From assembly GCF_004564375.1 (NCBI RefSeq), contig NZ_CP038267.1, forward strand, positions 1,614,501 to 1,678,500: DNA of 64,000 nt. The letters run 5' to 3'. A program made the translations under genes and the position numbers. Under the pieces are notes generated by a model. The model searched no databases, had not been told where the DNA came from, and saw only the letters and a program-made list of their open reading frames with translations. The DNA comes from Nocardioides euryhalodurans (GTDB lineage Bacteria; Actinomycetota; Actinomycetes; Propionibacteriales; Nocardioidaceae). Shown one piece after another: positions 47,324 to 55,124 of the stretch. Numbering within the stretch: position 1 is the first letter of the stretch; every line of letters starts with the position of its first letter.

Positions 47324-47558
47324 GTCGGTCCTGCTCCTCGTCCTCGTGTGGTCCTGGGCCCGGCGAGGACGCCGCGCGACAGCGCGGCTCGGAGGCCGGC
47401 CCTGTCGATCACGGACCCGCGGAGCGGGGTCCCTCGCCGAGGCAACCGTCCGATCCTAGGCGAGAGGGCGGCGTGGCCGCCAATCGGTGCGTGCTGCCCC
47501 CGGGACCGCCCTGCACCCACCTCGCGCGCACGCGCGTGCCGTGTCTAGGGTCACGTGC

Positions 47559-49964
47559 ATGTCGCTCACCCTCGCCGAGGCCCGGACCCGGGCCGACCTG
47601 CTCTCGGACGTGTCCTACGAGCTGCACCTCGACCTCACCGACCGGGAGACCTTCGGCTGCCGGGTGACGGTCCGGTTCGCCTGCGCACAGCCGGGAGCGA
47701 CCACCTTCCTCGAGATCTCCGACGCGACCCAGGTGCTGCTCGACGGGCTCCCCGCGACGACGTACGACGGGCGGCGGCTGGTGCTGGAGGACCTCGGCGC
47801 GACCAACGAGGTGACGGTGGAGGCCCGCGTCCCCTACGTCACCGATGGCGACGGCATGCACACCTTCACCGACCCGGCCGACGGGGAGACCTACGTGTCG
47901 GCGTACGTCGGCATGGACATCTGCCAGAAGGTCTTCCCCTGCTTCGACCAGAACGACCTGAAGGCGCCCGTCTCCCTGACGGTCACCGCGCCCGAGGGCT
48001 GGTCGGTGCTGGCCAACGGGCGGACGGTCCGGCAGGACGGCCGCGACTGGGAGTTCGCCGCGACGCCGCCGATCCCGCTGCCGATGTTCGTCGTCTGCGC
48101 CGGCCCGTGGCACTCCCGCACGTGGGAGCACGCCGGGCTGCCCTTCGGCTGGCACGCGCGTGCCTCGCTCGCCGCCCAGCTCGACCGCGACTTCGACGAG
48201 CTGCGCCGGGTGACCGAGCAGTGCTTCGACCACTACGGCTCGATCTTCACCGAGCCGTACGCCTTCGACTCCTACGACCAGGCCTTCGTGCCGGGTCAGA
48301 ACTGGGGTGCGCTCGAGACCCCCGGCTGCGTCACCTACCGCGACGAGATCCTCCCGGTGGACGAGCCGACCGCCGGGGAGCGTCGGCGCCGGGCGACGGT
48401 GATCGCCCACGAGATGGCCCACATGTGGTTCGGCGACCTGGTGACCATGACGTGGTGGGAGGACACCTGGCTGCAGGAGTCCTTCGCCGACTACATGGGC
48501 TTCCGGGTGGCCGACGAGGCCGCCGGCTTCAGCGGCAACTTCGTCGACTTCGCCGCCGGCCGCAAGATCAACGCCTACGTCGCCGACGAGCGCCGCTCCA
48601 CGCACCCGATCGCGCCCCTCGCCGAGGAGGTGCCGGACGTGGACGCGGCCGCCACCAACTTCGACTCGATCTCCTACGCCAAGGGGAACTCGGCGCTGCA
48701 GCAGCTCGTGACCTGGCTGGGCGACGAGGACTTCCTGGCCGGCGTCAACGCCTACTTCACCCGGCACCGCTTCGGCAACGCCACACTGGCCGACTTCGTC
48801 GCAGCCCTCGACGGGGCGAGCGACCGCGACGTCCGGGGCTGGGTCGAGGCCTGGCTGCGGACGACCGGCTTCGACACGGTCCGGGTCACGCGCGACAGCG
48901 AGGGCCTCACGCTGACCCGCGAGGGCGAGCGGCCCCACCGGCTCGCCGTGACGTCGTACGACGACACGCTGGCCGCCACCGGGACGGCACTCGTGGACCT
49001 GGGCGACCAGCCGGTGCGGCTCCCGGACGTCCCCGTCCTGGTGCCCAACACCGGGGGCGAGACCTTCGCCCGGCTGCGGCTGGACCAGCAGTCGTGGGAC
49101 GCGCTGGCCGCCGACCTCGCCTCGGTCCCAGACGACGGCACGCGCGCCGTCGTCTGGGGCACGGCCATCGACCTGGTGCGCTGCGGCGAGCTCCCGGCCG
49201 AGGAGTTCCTCGGGCTGGTGACCCGGCACCTGCCCCGCGAGCGCCGGGTCGGGATCGTCGAGTCGGTGCTCGACTGGACGCTGCGCGTCCTCGTGGTGCG
49301 CCACCTCGGACCGGAGGACGTCGTCGACGCCACGGCCCGGATCGCGGCGGCCTGCGAGACCGGCCTGGCCTCCGAGCCGGAGCACCAGGTGGCGGTCGCC
49401 CTCACCCGCGGCCTGGCCCGCACCTCCCCCGACGCGGTGCTGCTGCAGCGCTGGCTGCTCGACCGGCGCACCCACACCGGGATCGACGTCGACGCGAGGC
49501 TGCGCTGGGACACGATCCACCGGCTGGCCGCCCTCGGCGAGCTCTCGGCCACGGAGATCACCGACGAGCGGCTCGGCGACGGCACGATCGTCGGTGTCCT
49601 GGAGGCCGCCCGCGCCCTCGCGGCGCTGCCGACCGCGGAGGCCAAGGCCGTGACCTGGGAGCGGCTCACCGCCGAGCCGGTGCTGTCCAACCGCGAGTTC
49701 GAGGCGACGGCCGCCGGCTTCTGGGACGCCGAGCAGACGGCCCTGCTCCACCCGTACGTCGAGCGCTACCTCACCGAGCTCGCCGGGCTGGCGCAGACCC
49801 GCGGCCAGGCCTTCTCGTCCCTGGTGTCACGGGCCTTCCCCGCCGTACCACTCACCGAGGATCACGTCGCCGCGCTCGAGCGGGCGCTCGAGGGCGACCT
49901 CCCGACCGTGCTCCGTCGGGGGTGGGAGGACACGCTCGACGACCTGCACCGCGCGCGTCGCTGA
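47559..49964 (+). CDS. pepN: M1-family aminopeptidase N
   Basis: An 801-residue zinc aminopeptidase. The catalytic site is HEMAHMWFGD with the third ligand E exactly 18 residues after HEMAH (LQESFADY). The substrate-recognition loop reads NWGALETPG where most M1 enzymes have GAMEN. The C-terminal ~350 residues are the helical ERAP-like domain. ATG at 47559 (MSLTLAEARTRADLLSDVSYELHLDLT); longer upstream frames lack plausible sequence. Confidence 0.93.
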   Translation: MSLTLAEARTRADLLSDVSYELHLDLTDRETFGCRVTVRFACAQPGATTFLEISDATQVLLDGLPATTYDGRRLVLEDLGATNEVTVEARVPYVTDGDGMHTFTDPADGETYVSAYVGMDICQKVFPCFDQNDLKAPVSLTVTAPEGWSVLANGRTVRQDGRDWEFAATPPIPLPMFVVCAGPWHSRTWEHAGLPFGWHARASLAAQLDRDFDELRRVTEQCFDHYGSIFTEPYAFDSYDQAFVPGQNWGALETPGCVTYRDEILPVDEPTAGERRRRATVIAHEMAHMWFGDLVTMTWWEDTWLQESFADYMGFRVADEAAGFSGNFVDFAAGRKINAYVADERRSTHPIAPLAEEVPDVDAAATNFDSISYAKGNSALQQLVTWLGDEDFLAGVNAYFTRHRFGNATLADFVAALDGASDRDVRGWVEAWLRTTGFDTVRVTRDSEGLTLTREGERPHRLAVTSYDDTLAATGTALVDLGDQPVRLPDVPVLVPNTGGETFARLRLDQQSWDALAADLASVPDDGTRAVVWGTAIDLVRCGELPAEEFLGLVTRHLPRERRVGIVESVLDWTLRVLVVRHLGPEDVVDATARIAAACETGLASEPEHQVAVALTRGLARTSPDAVLLQRWLLDRRTHTGIDVDARLRWDTIHRLAALGELSATEITDERLGDGTIVGVLEAARALAALPTAEAKAVTWERLTAEPVLSNREFEATAAGFWDAEQTALLHPYVERYLTELAGLAQTRGQAFSSLVSRAFPAVPLTEDHVAALERALEGDLPTVLRRGWEDTLDDLHRARR

Positions 49965-49972
49965 GCGATCCC

Positions 49973-50064
49973 TGCATTTCCCATGAGATGTGGTCATCTG
50001 CTCGCTTCTCATGGGCGAGCGGCCGTGGCATGTGGACACACACCCACGTCTCATGGGAGATGCA
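49973..50064. repeat. Intergenic palindromic repeat, family shared with 52800-52889
   Basis: TGCATTTCCCATGAGATGTG begins the left arm (49973-49993), which pairs with 50044-50064 at 19 of 21 positions; the 50-nt loop contains a third partial copy (CTTCTCATGGG). It separates the convergent pepN and prs stops. The left arm recurs almost unchanged at 52799-52819. Confidence 0.8.
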
Positions 50065-50094
50065 ACGCCGCGAGCTGCCGCCTGATGAGCCCGG

Positions 50095-51075
50095 TCAGGC
50101 GTGGCCGTCGAACATGGAGGTGACCGAGCCGTCCTCGAAGACCTCGCGGATGGCGCGCGAGACGAGCGGGGCGATCGACAGGCAGGTGAGCTTGTCGAAG
50201 TGCCGGTCGTCGGGCAGCGGCAGGGTGTTGGTGACGATGATCTCGGTCGCGGAGCAGTTCTTGAGGCGGTCGACCGCGGGGCCCGAGAGCAGCGCGTGGG
50301 TGGCGGCGATGATGACGCCGGCAGCGCCGTCGTCCATCAGGGCCTCGGCGGCCTTCACGATGGTGCCGCCGGTGTCGATCATGTCGTCGACCAGGACGCA
50401 CATCCGGCCCTCGACCTGGCCGACCACCCGGTTGGCCACCGTCTCGTTGGGGCGGTCGGTGCGGCGGGTCTTGTGGATGAAGGCCAGCGGGGCGCCGCCG
50501 AGGCGGGCCGACCAGCGCTCGGCGACCTTGATCCGGCCGGCGTCGGGCGAGACCACCGCGAGCGGCTGGTCGCCGTACTTCTCGTTGACGTAGTCGGCCA
50601 GGATCGGCAGCGCCATCAGGTGGTCGACGGGACCGTCGAAGAAGCCCTGGATCTGGTCGGCGTGGAGGTCGACCGTGATCAACCGGTCGGCGCCGGCGGT
50701 CTTGAAGAGGTCGGCGACCAGGCGGGCCGAGATCGGCTCGCGGCCGCGGTGCTTCTTGTCCTGCCGGGCGTAGCCGTAGAACGGCAGCACCACGGTGATC
50801 CGCTTGGCCGAGGCCCGCTTGAGGGCGTCGACCATGATCAGGTGCTCCATGATCCACTCGTTGATCGGAGTGGTGTGGCTCTGGATGACGAACGCGTCGC
50901 ACCCGCGCACCGACTCCTCGTAGCGCACGTAGATCTCGGAGTTGGCGAACTCGTACGCCTGGGTCGGGACCAGCCCGCTCCCGAGGAGCGTCGCCACCTC
51001 CTCGGCCAGCTCGGGGTGAGCCCGACCGCTGAAGACCATCAGGTTCTTCTCGGTGGTGCGCTTCATTCCGGTCAC
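50095..51075 (-). CDS. prs: Ribose-phosphate pyrophosphokinase (PRPP synthetase)
   Basis: A 326-residue enzyme making PRPP from ribose 5-phosphate and ATP. Motifs: FANSEIYVRYEESVRG, RQDKKHRGREPISARLVADLF, DLHADQIQGFF and the PRPP loop VLVDDMIDTGGTI. I prefer the GTG at 51075 because AGGAG lies 9 nt upstream and the length then matches actinobacterial relatives; the ATG at 51066 gives 323 residues. Lies downstream of glmU. Confidence 0.95.
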   Translation of the reverse strand: MTGMKRTTEKNLMVFSGRAHPELAEEVATLLGSGLVPTQAYEFANSEIYVRYEESVRGCDAFVIQSHTTPINEWIMEHLIMVDALKRASAKRITVVLPFYGYARQDKKHRGREPISARLVADLFKTAGADRLITVDLHADQIQGFFDGPVDHLMALPILADYVNEKYGDQPLAVVSPDAGRIKVAERWSARLGGAPLAFIHKTRRTDRPNETVANRVVGQVEGRMCVLVDDMIDTGGTIVKAAEALMDDGAAGVIIAATHALLSGPAVDRLKNCSATEIIVTNTLPLPDDRHFDKLTCLSIAPLVSRAIREVFEDGSVTSMFDGHA

Positions 51076-51109
51076 GTCAGGTAGCTCCTGGATCGCCAGA
51101 CAGGTGCAG

Positions 51110-52573
51110 TCAGGATTGTGGACCACCGGGGGGTGGCTGCCCAACCCCGGGGTCCGTCTGCGGTTCACCGTCCGTTGGCCGGGCGGTCGCCGACCTGCGG
51201 GCGACGTGGCCCTCGAGGTTGCGCTGCGGCCCGGCCGACACCGCCAGCGCGCCGGGCGGGACGTCCTGGCGGACCACGGTCCCGCCACCGGTCATCGCAC
51301 CGTCACCGATCGAGACCGGCGCGACGAAGGTGTTGTTGGACCCGGTCTTGGCGCCGTCGCCGACGGTCGTGCGGTGCTTGGTCGTGCCGTCGTAGTTGGC
51401 GAAGATCGTCCCCGCACCGATGTTGCTGCCGCGTCCGATCTCGGCGTCGCCGACGTAGGACAGGTGGGGCACCTTGGAGCCCTCGCCGATCTCGGCGTTC
51501 TTGGTCTCCACGAAGGCACCGATCTTTCCCCCGGCTCCGAGCCGGGTGCCCGGCCGCAGGTAGGAGAAGGGGCCGACCGTCGCCCGCTCGCCGAGCACCG
51601 CGAGCTCGCCGTGGGTCCGTACGACGCGGGCGCCGACGCCGACCTCGCAGTCCTTGAGCGTGGTGTCCGGCCCGATCACCGCGTCCTCGGCCACCATCGT
51701 GGCGCCCAGCAGCTGGGTGCCCGGGAGGATCGTCACGTCGGGGGCGAGCACCACGTCGGCGTCGATCCAGGTCGTGGCGGGGTCCATGACGGTGACACCG
51801 TCCCTCATCCAGCGGGTGACCACGCGCCGGTTGAGCTCGCGCCCGAGCTCGGCGAGCTGCGCCCGGTCGTTGGCGCCCTCGGTCTGGGCGACGTCGTCGA
51901 TGGGGTAGGCGCCGACGGTGAGGCCGTCGTCCTGCGCCAGCTGGACGGCGTCGGTCAGGTAGTACTCACCCTTGGCGTTGTCGTTGCCGATCCGCGGCAG
52001 CGCCGAGACGAGGAAGTGGGTGTCGAAGGCGAGGATGCCGCTGTTGATCTCGCTGATCTCCCGCTGCTCGGGCGAGGCGTCCTTCTCCTCGACGATCGCC
52101 TCCACGTCACCCTCGGCGTTGCGGACGATCCGCCCGTAGCCGAACGGGTCGGGCACCACGCCGCTCAGGATGCTCACCGCGCGCTGGGCCGCCTCGTGCT
52201 CGGCCACGAAGGCTCGCAGGCTCTCGCCCGTCAGCAGCGGGGTGTCCCCGGCCGCGACGACCACCGTTCCGGTGACCTCGCCTACCTGCTCCTGCAGGGC
52301 ATCCATGGCGACGCGCACCGCGTGGCCGGTGCCGTCCTGGGTTTCCTGGACCGCCAGCACGACCTCGGGCAGCAGGGCCTGGATGTGGGGGCCGACCTGC
52401 TCGCGCTGGTGGCCCACCACCGCGACGACCCGTCGCGGCTCCATCGCCTTCACCGCGACGAGGACGTGGCCGATCATGCTCCGGCCGCCGACCTCGTGCA
52501 GCACCTTCATGGTCTTGGACTTCATGCGCGTGCCGCCGCCTGCGGCCAGCACGATCACGGTCAGGTCGTCCAT
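51110..52573 (-). CDS. glmU: Bifunctional GlmU: GlcNAc-1-P uridyltransferase and GlcN-1-P acetyltransferase
   Basis: The 487-residue enzyme makes UDP-GlcNAc for peptidoglycan. The N-terminal uridyltransferase begins VIVLAAGGGTRMKS and has QDGTGHAV and GDTPLL; the C-terminal left-handed beta helix runs from about residue 255, with active-site segments FSYLRPGTRLG, KNAEIG and YDGTTKHRT. A proline-rich tail ends the protein, as in mycobacteria. The tRNA-Gln gene lies just upstream. Confidence 0.96.
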   Translation of the reverse strand: MDDLTVIVLAAGGGTRMKSKTMKVLHEVGGRSMIGHVLVAVKAMEPRRVVAVVGHQREQVGPHIQALLPEVVLAVQETQDGTGHAVRVAMDALQEQVGEVTGTVVVAAGDTPLLTGESLRAFVAEHEAAQRAVSILSGVVPDPFGYGRIVRNAEGDVEAIVEEKDASPEQREISEINSGILAFDTHFLVSALPRIGNDNAKGEYYLTDAVQLAQDDGLTVGAYPIDDVAQTEGANDRAQLAELGRELNRRVVTRWMRDGVTVMDPATTWIDADVVLAPDVTILPGTQLLGATMVAEDAVIGPDTTLKDCEVGVGARVVRTHGELAVLGERATVGPFSYLRPGTRLGAGGKIGAFVETKNAEIGEGSKVPHLSYVGDAEIGRGSNIGAGTIFANYDGTTKHRTTVGDGAKTGSNNTFVAPVSIGDGAMTGGGTVVRQDVPPGALAVSAGPQRNLEGHVARRSATARPTDGEPQTDPGVGQPPPGGPQS

Positions 52574-52633
52574 GCTCCCCCTGCCTCGGGTGGGTCCGGG
52601 TCGCTCGTGGGCGCTTCCCGTGGGCTCGTTCCG

Positions 52634-52712
52634 CTCCCCGGGTAGGAGTCGAACCTACGTCGCTGGTCCTGATTCAAAGTCAGGCGGGCCCTACCGACAG
52701 ACCAACCGGGGA
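52634..52712 (-). tRNA. tRNA-Gln (UUG)
   Basis: Cloverleaf of 79 nt: acceptor TCCCCGG/CCGGGGA with discriminator G (typical of Gln); anticodon stem CCTGA/TCAGG with loop CTTTGAA, anticodon UUG; T arm GTAGG-TTCGACT-CCTAC. By my folding the variable region is 9 nt and the D loop lacks the usual A14, so the body is somewhat unusual. A tRNA-Gln next to glmU is a conserved actinobacterial arrangement. CCA is not encoded. Confidence 0.88.
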
Positions 52713-52799
52713 CAGGTGCCCCAGCCTAGGGCCCGCACGGTCCGGCGCGGCACCACGGTGGTCGCCGTCCTGCCCCGACGATGGCGTTCGGCTCGCCGG

Positions 52800-52889
52800 G
52801 CATTTCCCATGAGATGTGGGGCGGCGTTCACTTCTCATGCTCGGGCTGCCGTGAGCAGTGAGCACACCGCAACAGAACATGGGAAATGC
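52800..52889. repeat. Intergenic palindromic repeat, family shared with 49973-50064
   Basis: GCATTTCCCATG (52800-52811) pairs perfectly with CATGGGAAATGC (52878-52889) around 66 nt. The left end continues AGATGTGG exactly as in the 49973 element, and the interior shares CTTCTCATG. It lies in the 241-bp gap between tRNA-Gln (-) and ligC (+), of which the rest shows nothing notable. Confidence 0.75.
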
Positions 52890-52953
52890 GCAGCCCCTCG
52901 TGGCGGGGTCCGACCTCCGACGCCCGCGCGACGACCTCGACTAGCCTCGGGGC

Positions 52954-54039
52954 GTGGACCTGCCCGTGATGCCGCCCGTGCAGCCGATGCTGGCCAAGTC
53001 GGTCAAGGGCGTGCCGAGAGGTGCGGGGCACAGCTTCGAGCCGAAGTGGGACGGCTTCCGGTGCCTGGTCTTCCGGGACGGCGACGAGGTCGAGCTGACC
53101 AGCCGCAACACCAAGCCGCTCACCCGCTACTTCCCCGAGGTCGTCGACGCGGTCCGCGAGCAGCTGCCCGAGCGGTGCGTGCTCGACGGGGAGCTCTTCG
53201 TCTCCGTCGGCAGCCGGCTGGAGTTCGAGGTGCTGCAGGAGCGGATCCACCCGGCCGACTCGCGCGTGCGCAGGCTCGCCGAGGAGACGCCGGCCGGGTA
53301 CGTCGCCTTCGACCTGCTCGCCCTCGGCGACGAGTCCTTCCTCGACCACCCGTTCTCCGAACGTCGGTCGGCGCTCGAGCAGGCGCTCTCCGGCCTCACC
53401 GGCCCGCTCCACCTGACCCGCACCACCACCGACCCCGACGAGGCCGAGCAGTGGTTCGAGCAGTTCGAGGGGGCCGGGCTCGACGGCGTGGTCGCCAAGC
53501 CGCTCGACGCGGCGTACCAGCCCAATGCCCGCACCATGCTCAAGATCAAGCACGAGCGCACCGCCGACGTGGTGCTCGCCGGGATGCGCGAGCACAAGAC
53601 GTCCACCCCGGAGGCGCCCCTGCTCGGCAGCCTCCTGCTCGGGCTGTACGACGACTCCGGCGAGCTGCAGCACATCGGCGTCTCGGCCAGCTTCACCGCC
53701 GCCCGCCGCGCGGAGCTGTGGCAGGAGCTGCTGCCGCTGGCCTGCGACATCGCCGACCACCCGTGGGGTCGGTGGAACGAGTTCCTGACCGCCAACCCGG
53801 ACCGCGTCCCCGGCACCCAGAGCCGCTGGAGCCAGGGCAAGGACCTCTCGTTCACCCCGCTGCGTCCGGAGCGGGTGCTCGAGGTGAAGTACGACCACAT
53901 GGAGGGGCGCCGGTTCCGTCACACGGCCCACTTCAAACGGTGGCGGACCGACCGCGACCCCGCGTCCTGCGGATACTCACAGCTGGAGGAGCCGGTGGGC
54001 TACGACCTGAGTAGAATTTTCTCGGGAGGTGCGTCATGA
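52954..54039 (+). CDS. ligC: ATP-dependent DNA ligase, LigC type
   Basis: A 361-residue ligase. Adenylation motif I is FEPKWDGFR (K31); motif III GYVAFDLLAL; motif IV LDGVVAKPLD; motif V MLKIKHERTAD; then an OB-fold domain ending FRHTAHFKRWRTDR. The length fits the stand-alone LigC ligases, which in mycobacteria cooperate with Prim-PolC in short-gap excision repair. The matching primase-polymerase gene lies 1.1 kb downstream, convergent. GTG start; overlaps the next gene (ATGA). Confidence 0.92.
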   Translation: MDLPVMPPVQPMLAKSVKGVPRGAGHSFEPKWDGFRCLVFRDGDEVELTSRNTKPLTRYFPEVVDAVREQLPERCVLDGELFVSVGSRLEFEVLQERIHPADSRVRRLAEETPAGYVAFDLLALGDESFLDHPFSERRSALEQALSGLTGPLHLTRTTTDPDEAEQWFEQFEGAGLDGVVAKPLDAAYQPNARTMLKIKHERTADVVLAGMREHKTSTPEAPLLGSLLLGLYDDSGELQHIGVSASFTAARRAELWQELLPLACDIADHPWGRWNEFLTANPDRVPGTQSRWSQGKDLSFTPLRPERVLEVKYDHMEGRRFRHTAHFKRWRTDRDPASCGYSQLEEPVGYDLSRIFSGGAS

Positions 54040-54572
54040 CCTACGACGTGGTGCTGCTCGTCGAGCAGGCGCTGACCGAGGCGGATGCCCTGCAGGTGCT
54101 GTCGCTGCACGAGGGCATCGACGAGGAGAAGGTCGTCTACCACGTCCTGCTGCCCCTCGAGGACGCCGCGGCGCGGATCGAGTCGGCGATGGGGTCGCTC
54201 GCGGCCGGCGAGGTCATCTCCTCCCCGGCGATGGTGATGAGCGACGTCGACATCGAAGCCGTGCGCCGCGACTGCCAGGAGCGCTCCGACCGCGACCTGG
54301 CCGAGACCGTCCACGCCCTCGAGAAGGCCGGCGCCACCGTCCGCGGCAAGGTCGTGAGCGAGCCGCCGATCGACGCACTGGCGCGCAGCGTGACCGAGGT
54401 CGACGGTCGCGAGGCGATCATCCTGACCCGTCCCCACGTGGTGGCGGAGTTCTTCCACGTCGACTGGACCTCCCGTGCCCGGCGCCGGATCGGGGTCCCG
54501 GTCCTCCACCTGCTCGAGCACGAGAACTTCGACGAGCAGGCCGGTGGCGGCGAGGGCGTCAGCGGGTTCTGA
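54036..54572 (+). CDS. Small protein with USP-like fold, coupled to ligC
   Basis: A 178-residue protein of no firmly recognised family. It starts with TYDVVLLVEQALTEADALQVLSLHE and its last third, EAIILTRPHVVAEFFHVDWTSRARRRIGVPVLHLLEHENFDE, resembles the end of universal-stress-protein folds, where VPVLHLL is a typical last strand. A helical middle is rich in Glu and Ala. Its ATG overlaps the ligC stop, so the two are translationally coupled. A role in DNA repair or stress is inference from context. Confidence 0.75.
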   Translation: MTYDVVLLVEQALTEADALQVLSLHEGIDEEKVVYHVLLPLEDAAARIESAMGSLAAGEVISSPAMVMSDVDIEAVRRDCQERSDRDLAETVHALEKAGATVRGKVVSEPPIDALARSVTEVDGREAIILTRPHVVAEFFHVDWTSRARRRIGVPVLHLLEHENFDEQAGGGEGVSGF

Positions 54573-54580
54573 GCCACCTT

Positions 54581-54635
54581 GTTACCGACCCGGTGACCCG
54601 GCGTGGGTGTCCGGGGGACCGCGACCACCTAGCGT
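54581..54635 (+). promoter_or_regulatory. Promoter region of candidate small RNA 1
   Basis: GTTACCGA (54581-54588), TGGGTGTC (54604-54611), GGAC (54616-54619) and the -10-like TAGCGT (54630-54635) recur at exactly the same spacing in front of candidate RNA 2. The GTTACC box is 43 nt from TAGCGT in both copies, which suggests a shared activator site; GTTACC resembles known MtrA half-sites (inference). Confidence 0.55.
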
Positions 54636-54642
54636 TGTCCCT

Positions 54643-54776
54643 GTCAGCTCTCCGTCGCTGACGTGGTGGCCCGATCCGGGGGGTGAGGGTCACGGAGCCC
54701 GGAGGTTCGCGCTGGGGGGTGCGGGTCTCCGACCAAGGGTTCGAGGGTCCGTCCGGCACCGCCCGGGCGGACCCTC
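54643..54776 (+). ncRNA. Candidate small RNA 1 (tandem copy with RNA 2)
   Basis: No protein-coding frame fits this stretch. Predicted 5' end near 54643, 7 nt after TAGCGT. Elements in order: 5' hairpin GTCAGC/GCTGAC (54643-54662); hairpin GTGGCCC/GGGTCAC (54666-54693) with six G in its loop (54678-54683); nested hairpin GGAG-CCCG/CGGG-CTCC (54694-54730) with six G (54714-54719); terminator-like 14-bp hairpin GAGGGTCC.../...GGACCCTC (54743-54776). About 135 nt. The layout repeats 258 bp downstream. Independent of any ORF. Confidence 0.5.
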
Positions 54777-54838
54777 TCCACGTCCGGCCCGCCGGCCGGC
54801 GGCGGACCATACTCCACCGGCCGCGTCCTCGTGATCCT

Positions 54839-54893
54839 GTTACCGAGTTGTGGGTCACCGTTGGGTGTCGCTTGGACGGTCGGTGCGTAGCGT
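54839..54893 (+). promoter_or_regulatory. Promoter region of candidate small RNA 2
   Basis: GTTACCGA (54839-54846), TGGGTGTC (54862-54869), GGAC (54874-54877) and TAGCGT (54888-54893), in the same register as copy 1. From -10 onward the block TAGCGTTGTCCCTGTCAG is identical in both copies, followed by an identical TCCGTCGCTGAC. Confidence 0.55.
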
Positions 54894-54900
54894 TGTCCCT

Positions 54901-55099
54901 GTCAGTACTTCCGTCGCTGACAACCTTCGTGGCCAAGCTGGGGGGCAGACGCCACGAGACCTGGTGGGTCAGGATCCGGGGGGTTCCGGACTCACCGACC
55001 GGAGTCTTGCAACGGGGGGTTGCGAGAAGCCGATTCCGACGGCACCGGCCCACGGATGCCGTCCCTCGGGAGGGTGCCCGCCTGGTTCGCCAGGCGGGC
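54901..55099 (+). ncRNA. Candidate small RNA 2 (tandem copy with RNA 1)
   Basis: Predicted 5' end near 54901. 5' hairpin GTCAG/CTGAC (54901-54921) as in copy 1, then three hairpins each displaying six G: TCGTGGC/GCCACGA (54927-54957), GGTGGGTC/GACTCACC (54963-54996) and CTTGCAAC/GTTGCGAG (55006-55026). Two smaller hairpins follow, then the strong terminator at 55076-55099. About 200 nt. No convincing coding frame, and the downstream gene is on the opposite strand, so a riboswitch for it is excluded. Confidence 0.5.
55076..55099 (+). terminator. Intrinsic terminator of candidate small RNA 2
   Basis: GCCCGCCTGG-TTCG-CCAGGCGGGC is a perfect 10-bp stem with a UUCG tetraloop, followed by the T-rich CTTCCTCGTT on the + strand. 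The - strand side has no T-run, so it is oriented for + strand transcripts and ends 25 bp before the stop of the convergent primase gene. Confidence 0.85.
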
Positions 55100-55124
55100 C
55101 TTCCTCGTTCCGGGGCCGTTCCGC

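Noticed and set aside
54655..55030. 6C RNA on the - strand, because the complement of the hairpin loops is six C
   Set aside because: The conserved blocks have promoter geometry and the strong terminator has its T-rich side on the + strand; on the - strand the unit would end without terminator. Kept only as an alternative to test.
54643..55099. c-di-AMP (ydaO) or other riboswitch
   Set aside because: The next gene downstream is on the opposite strand, so there is no mRNA to control, and I see no ydaO consensus.
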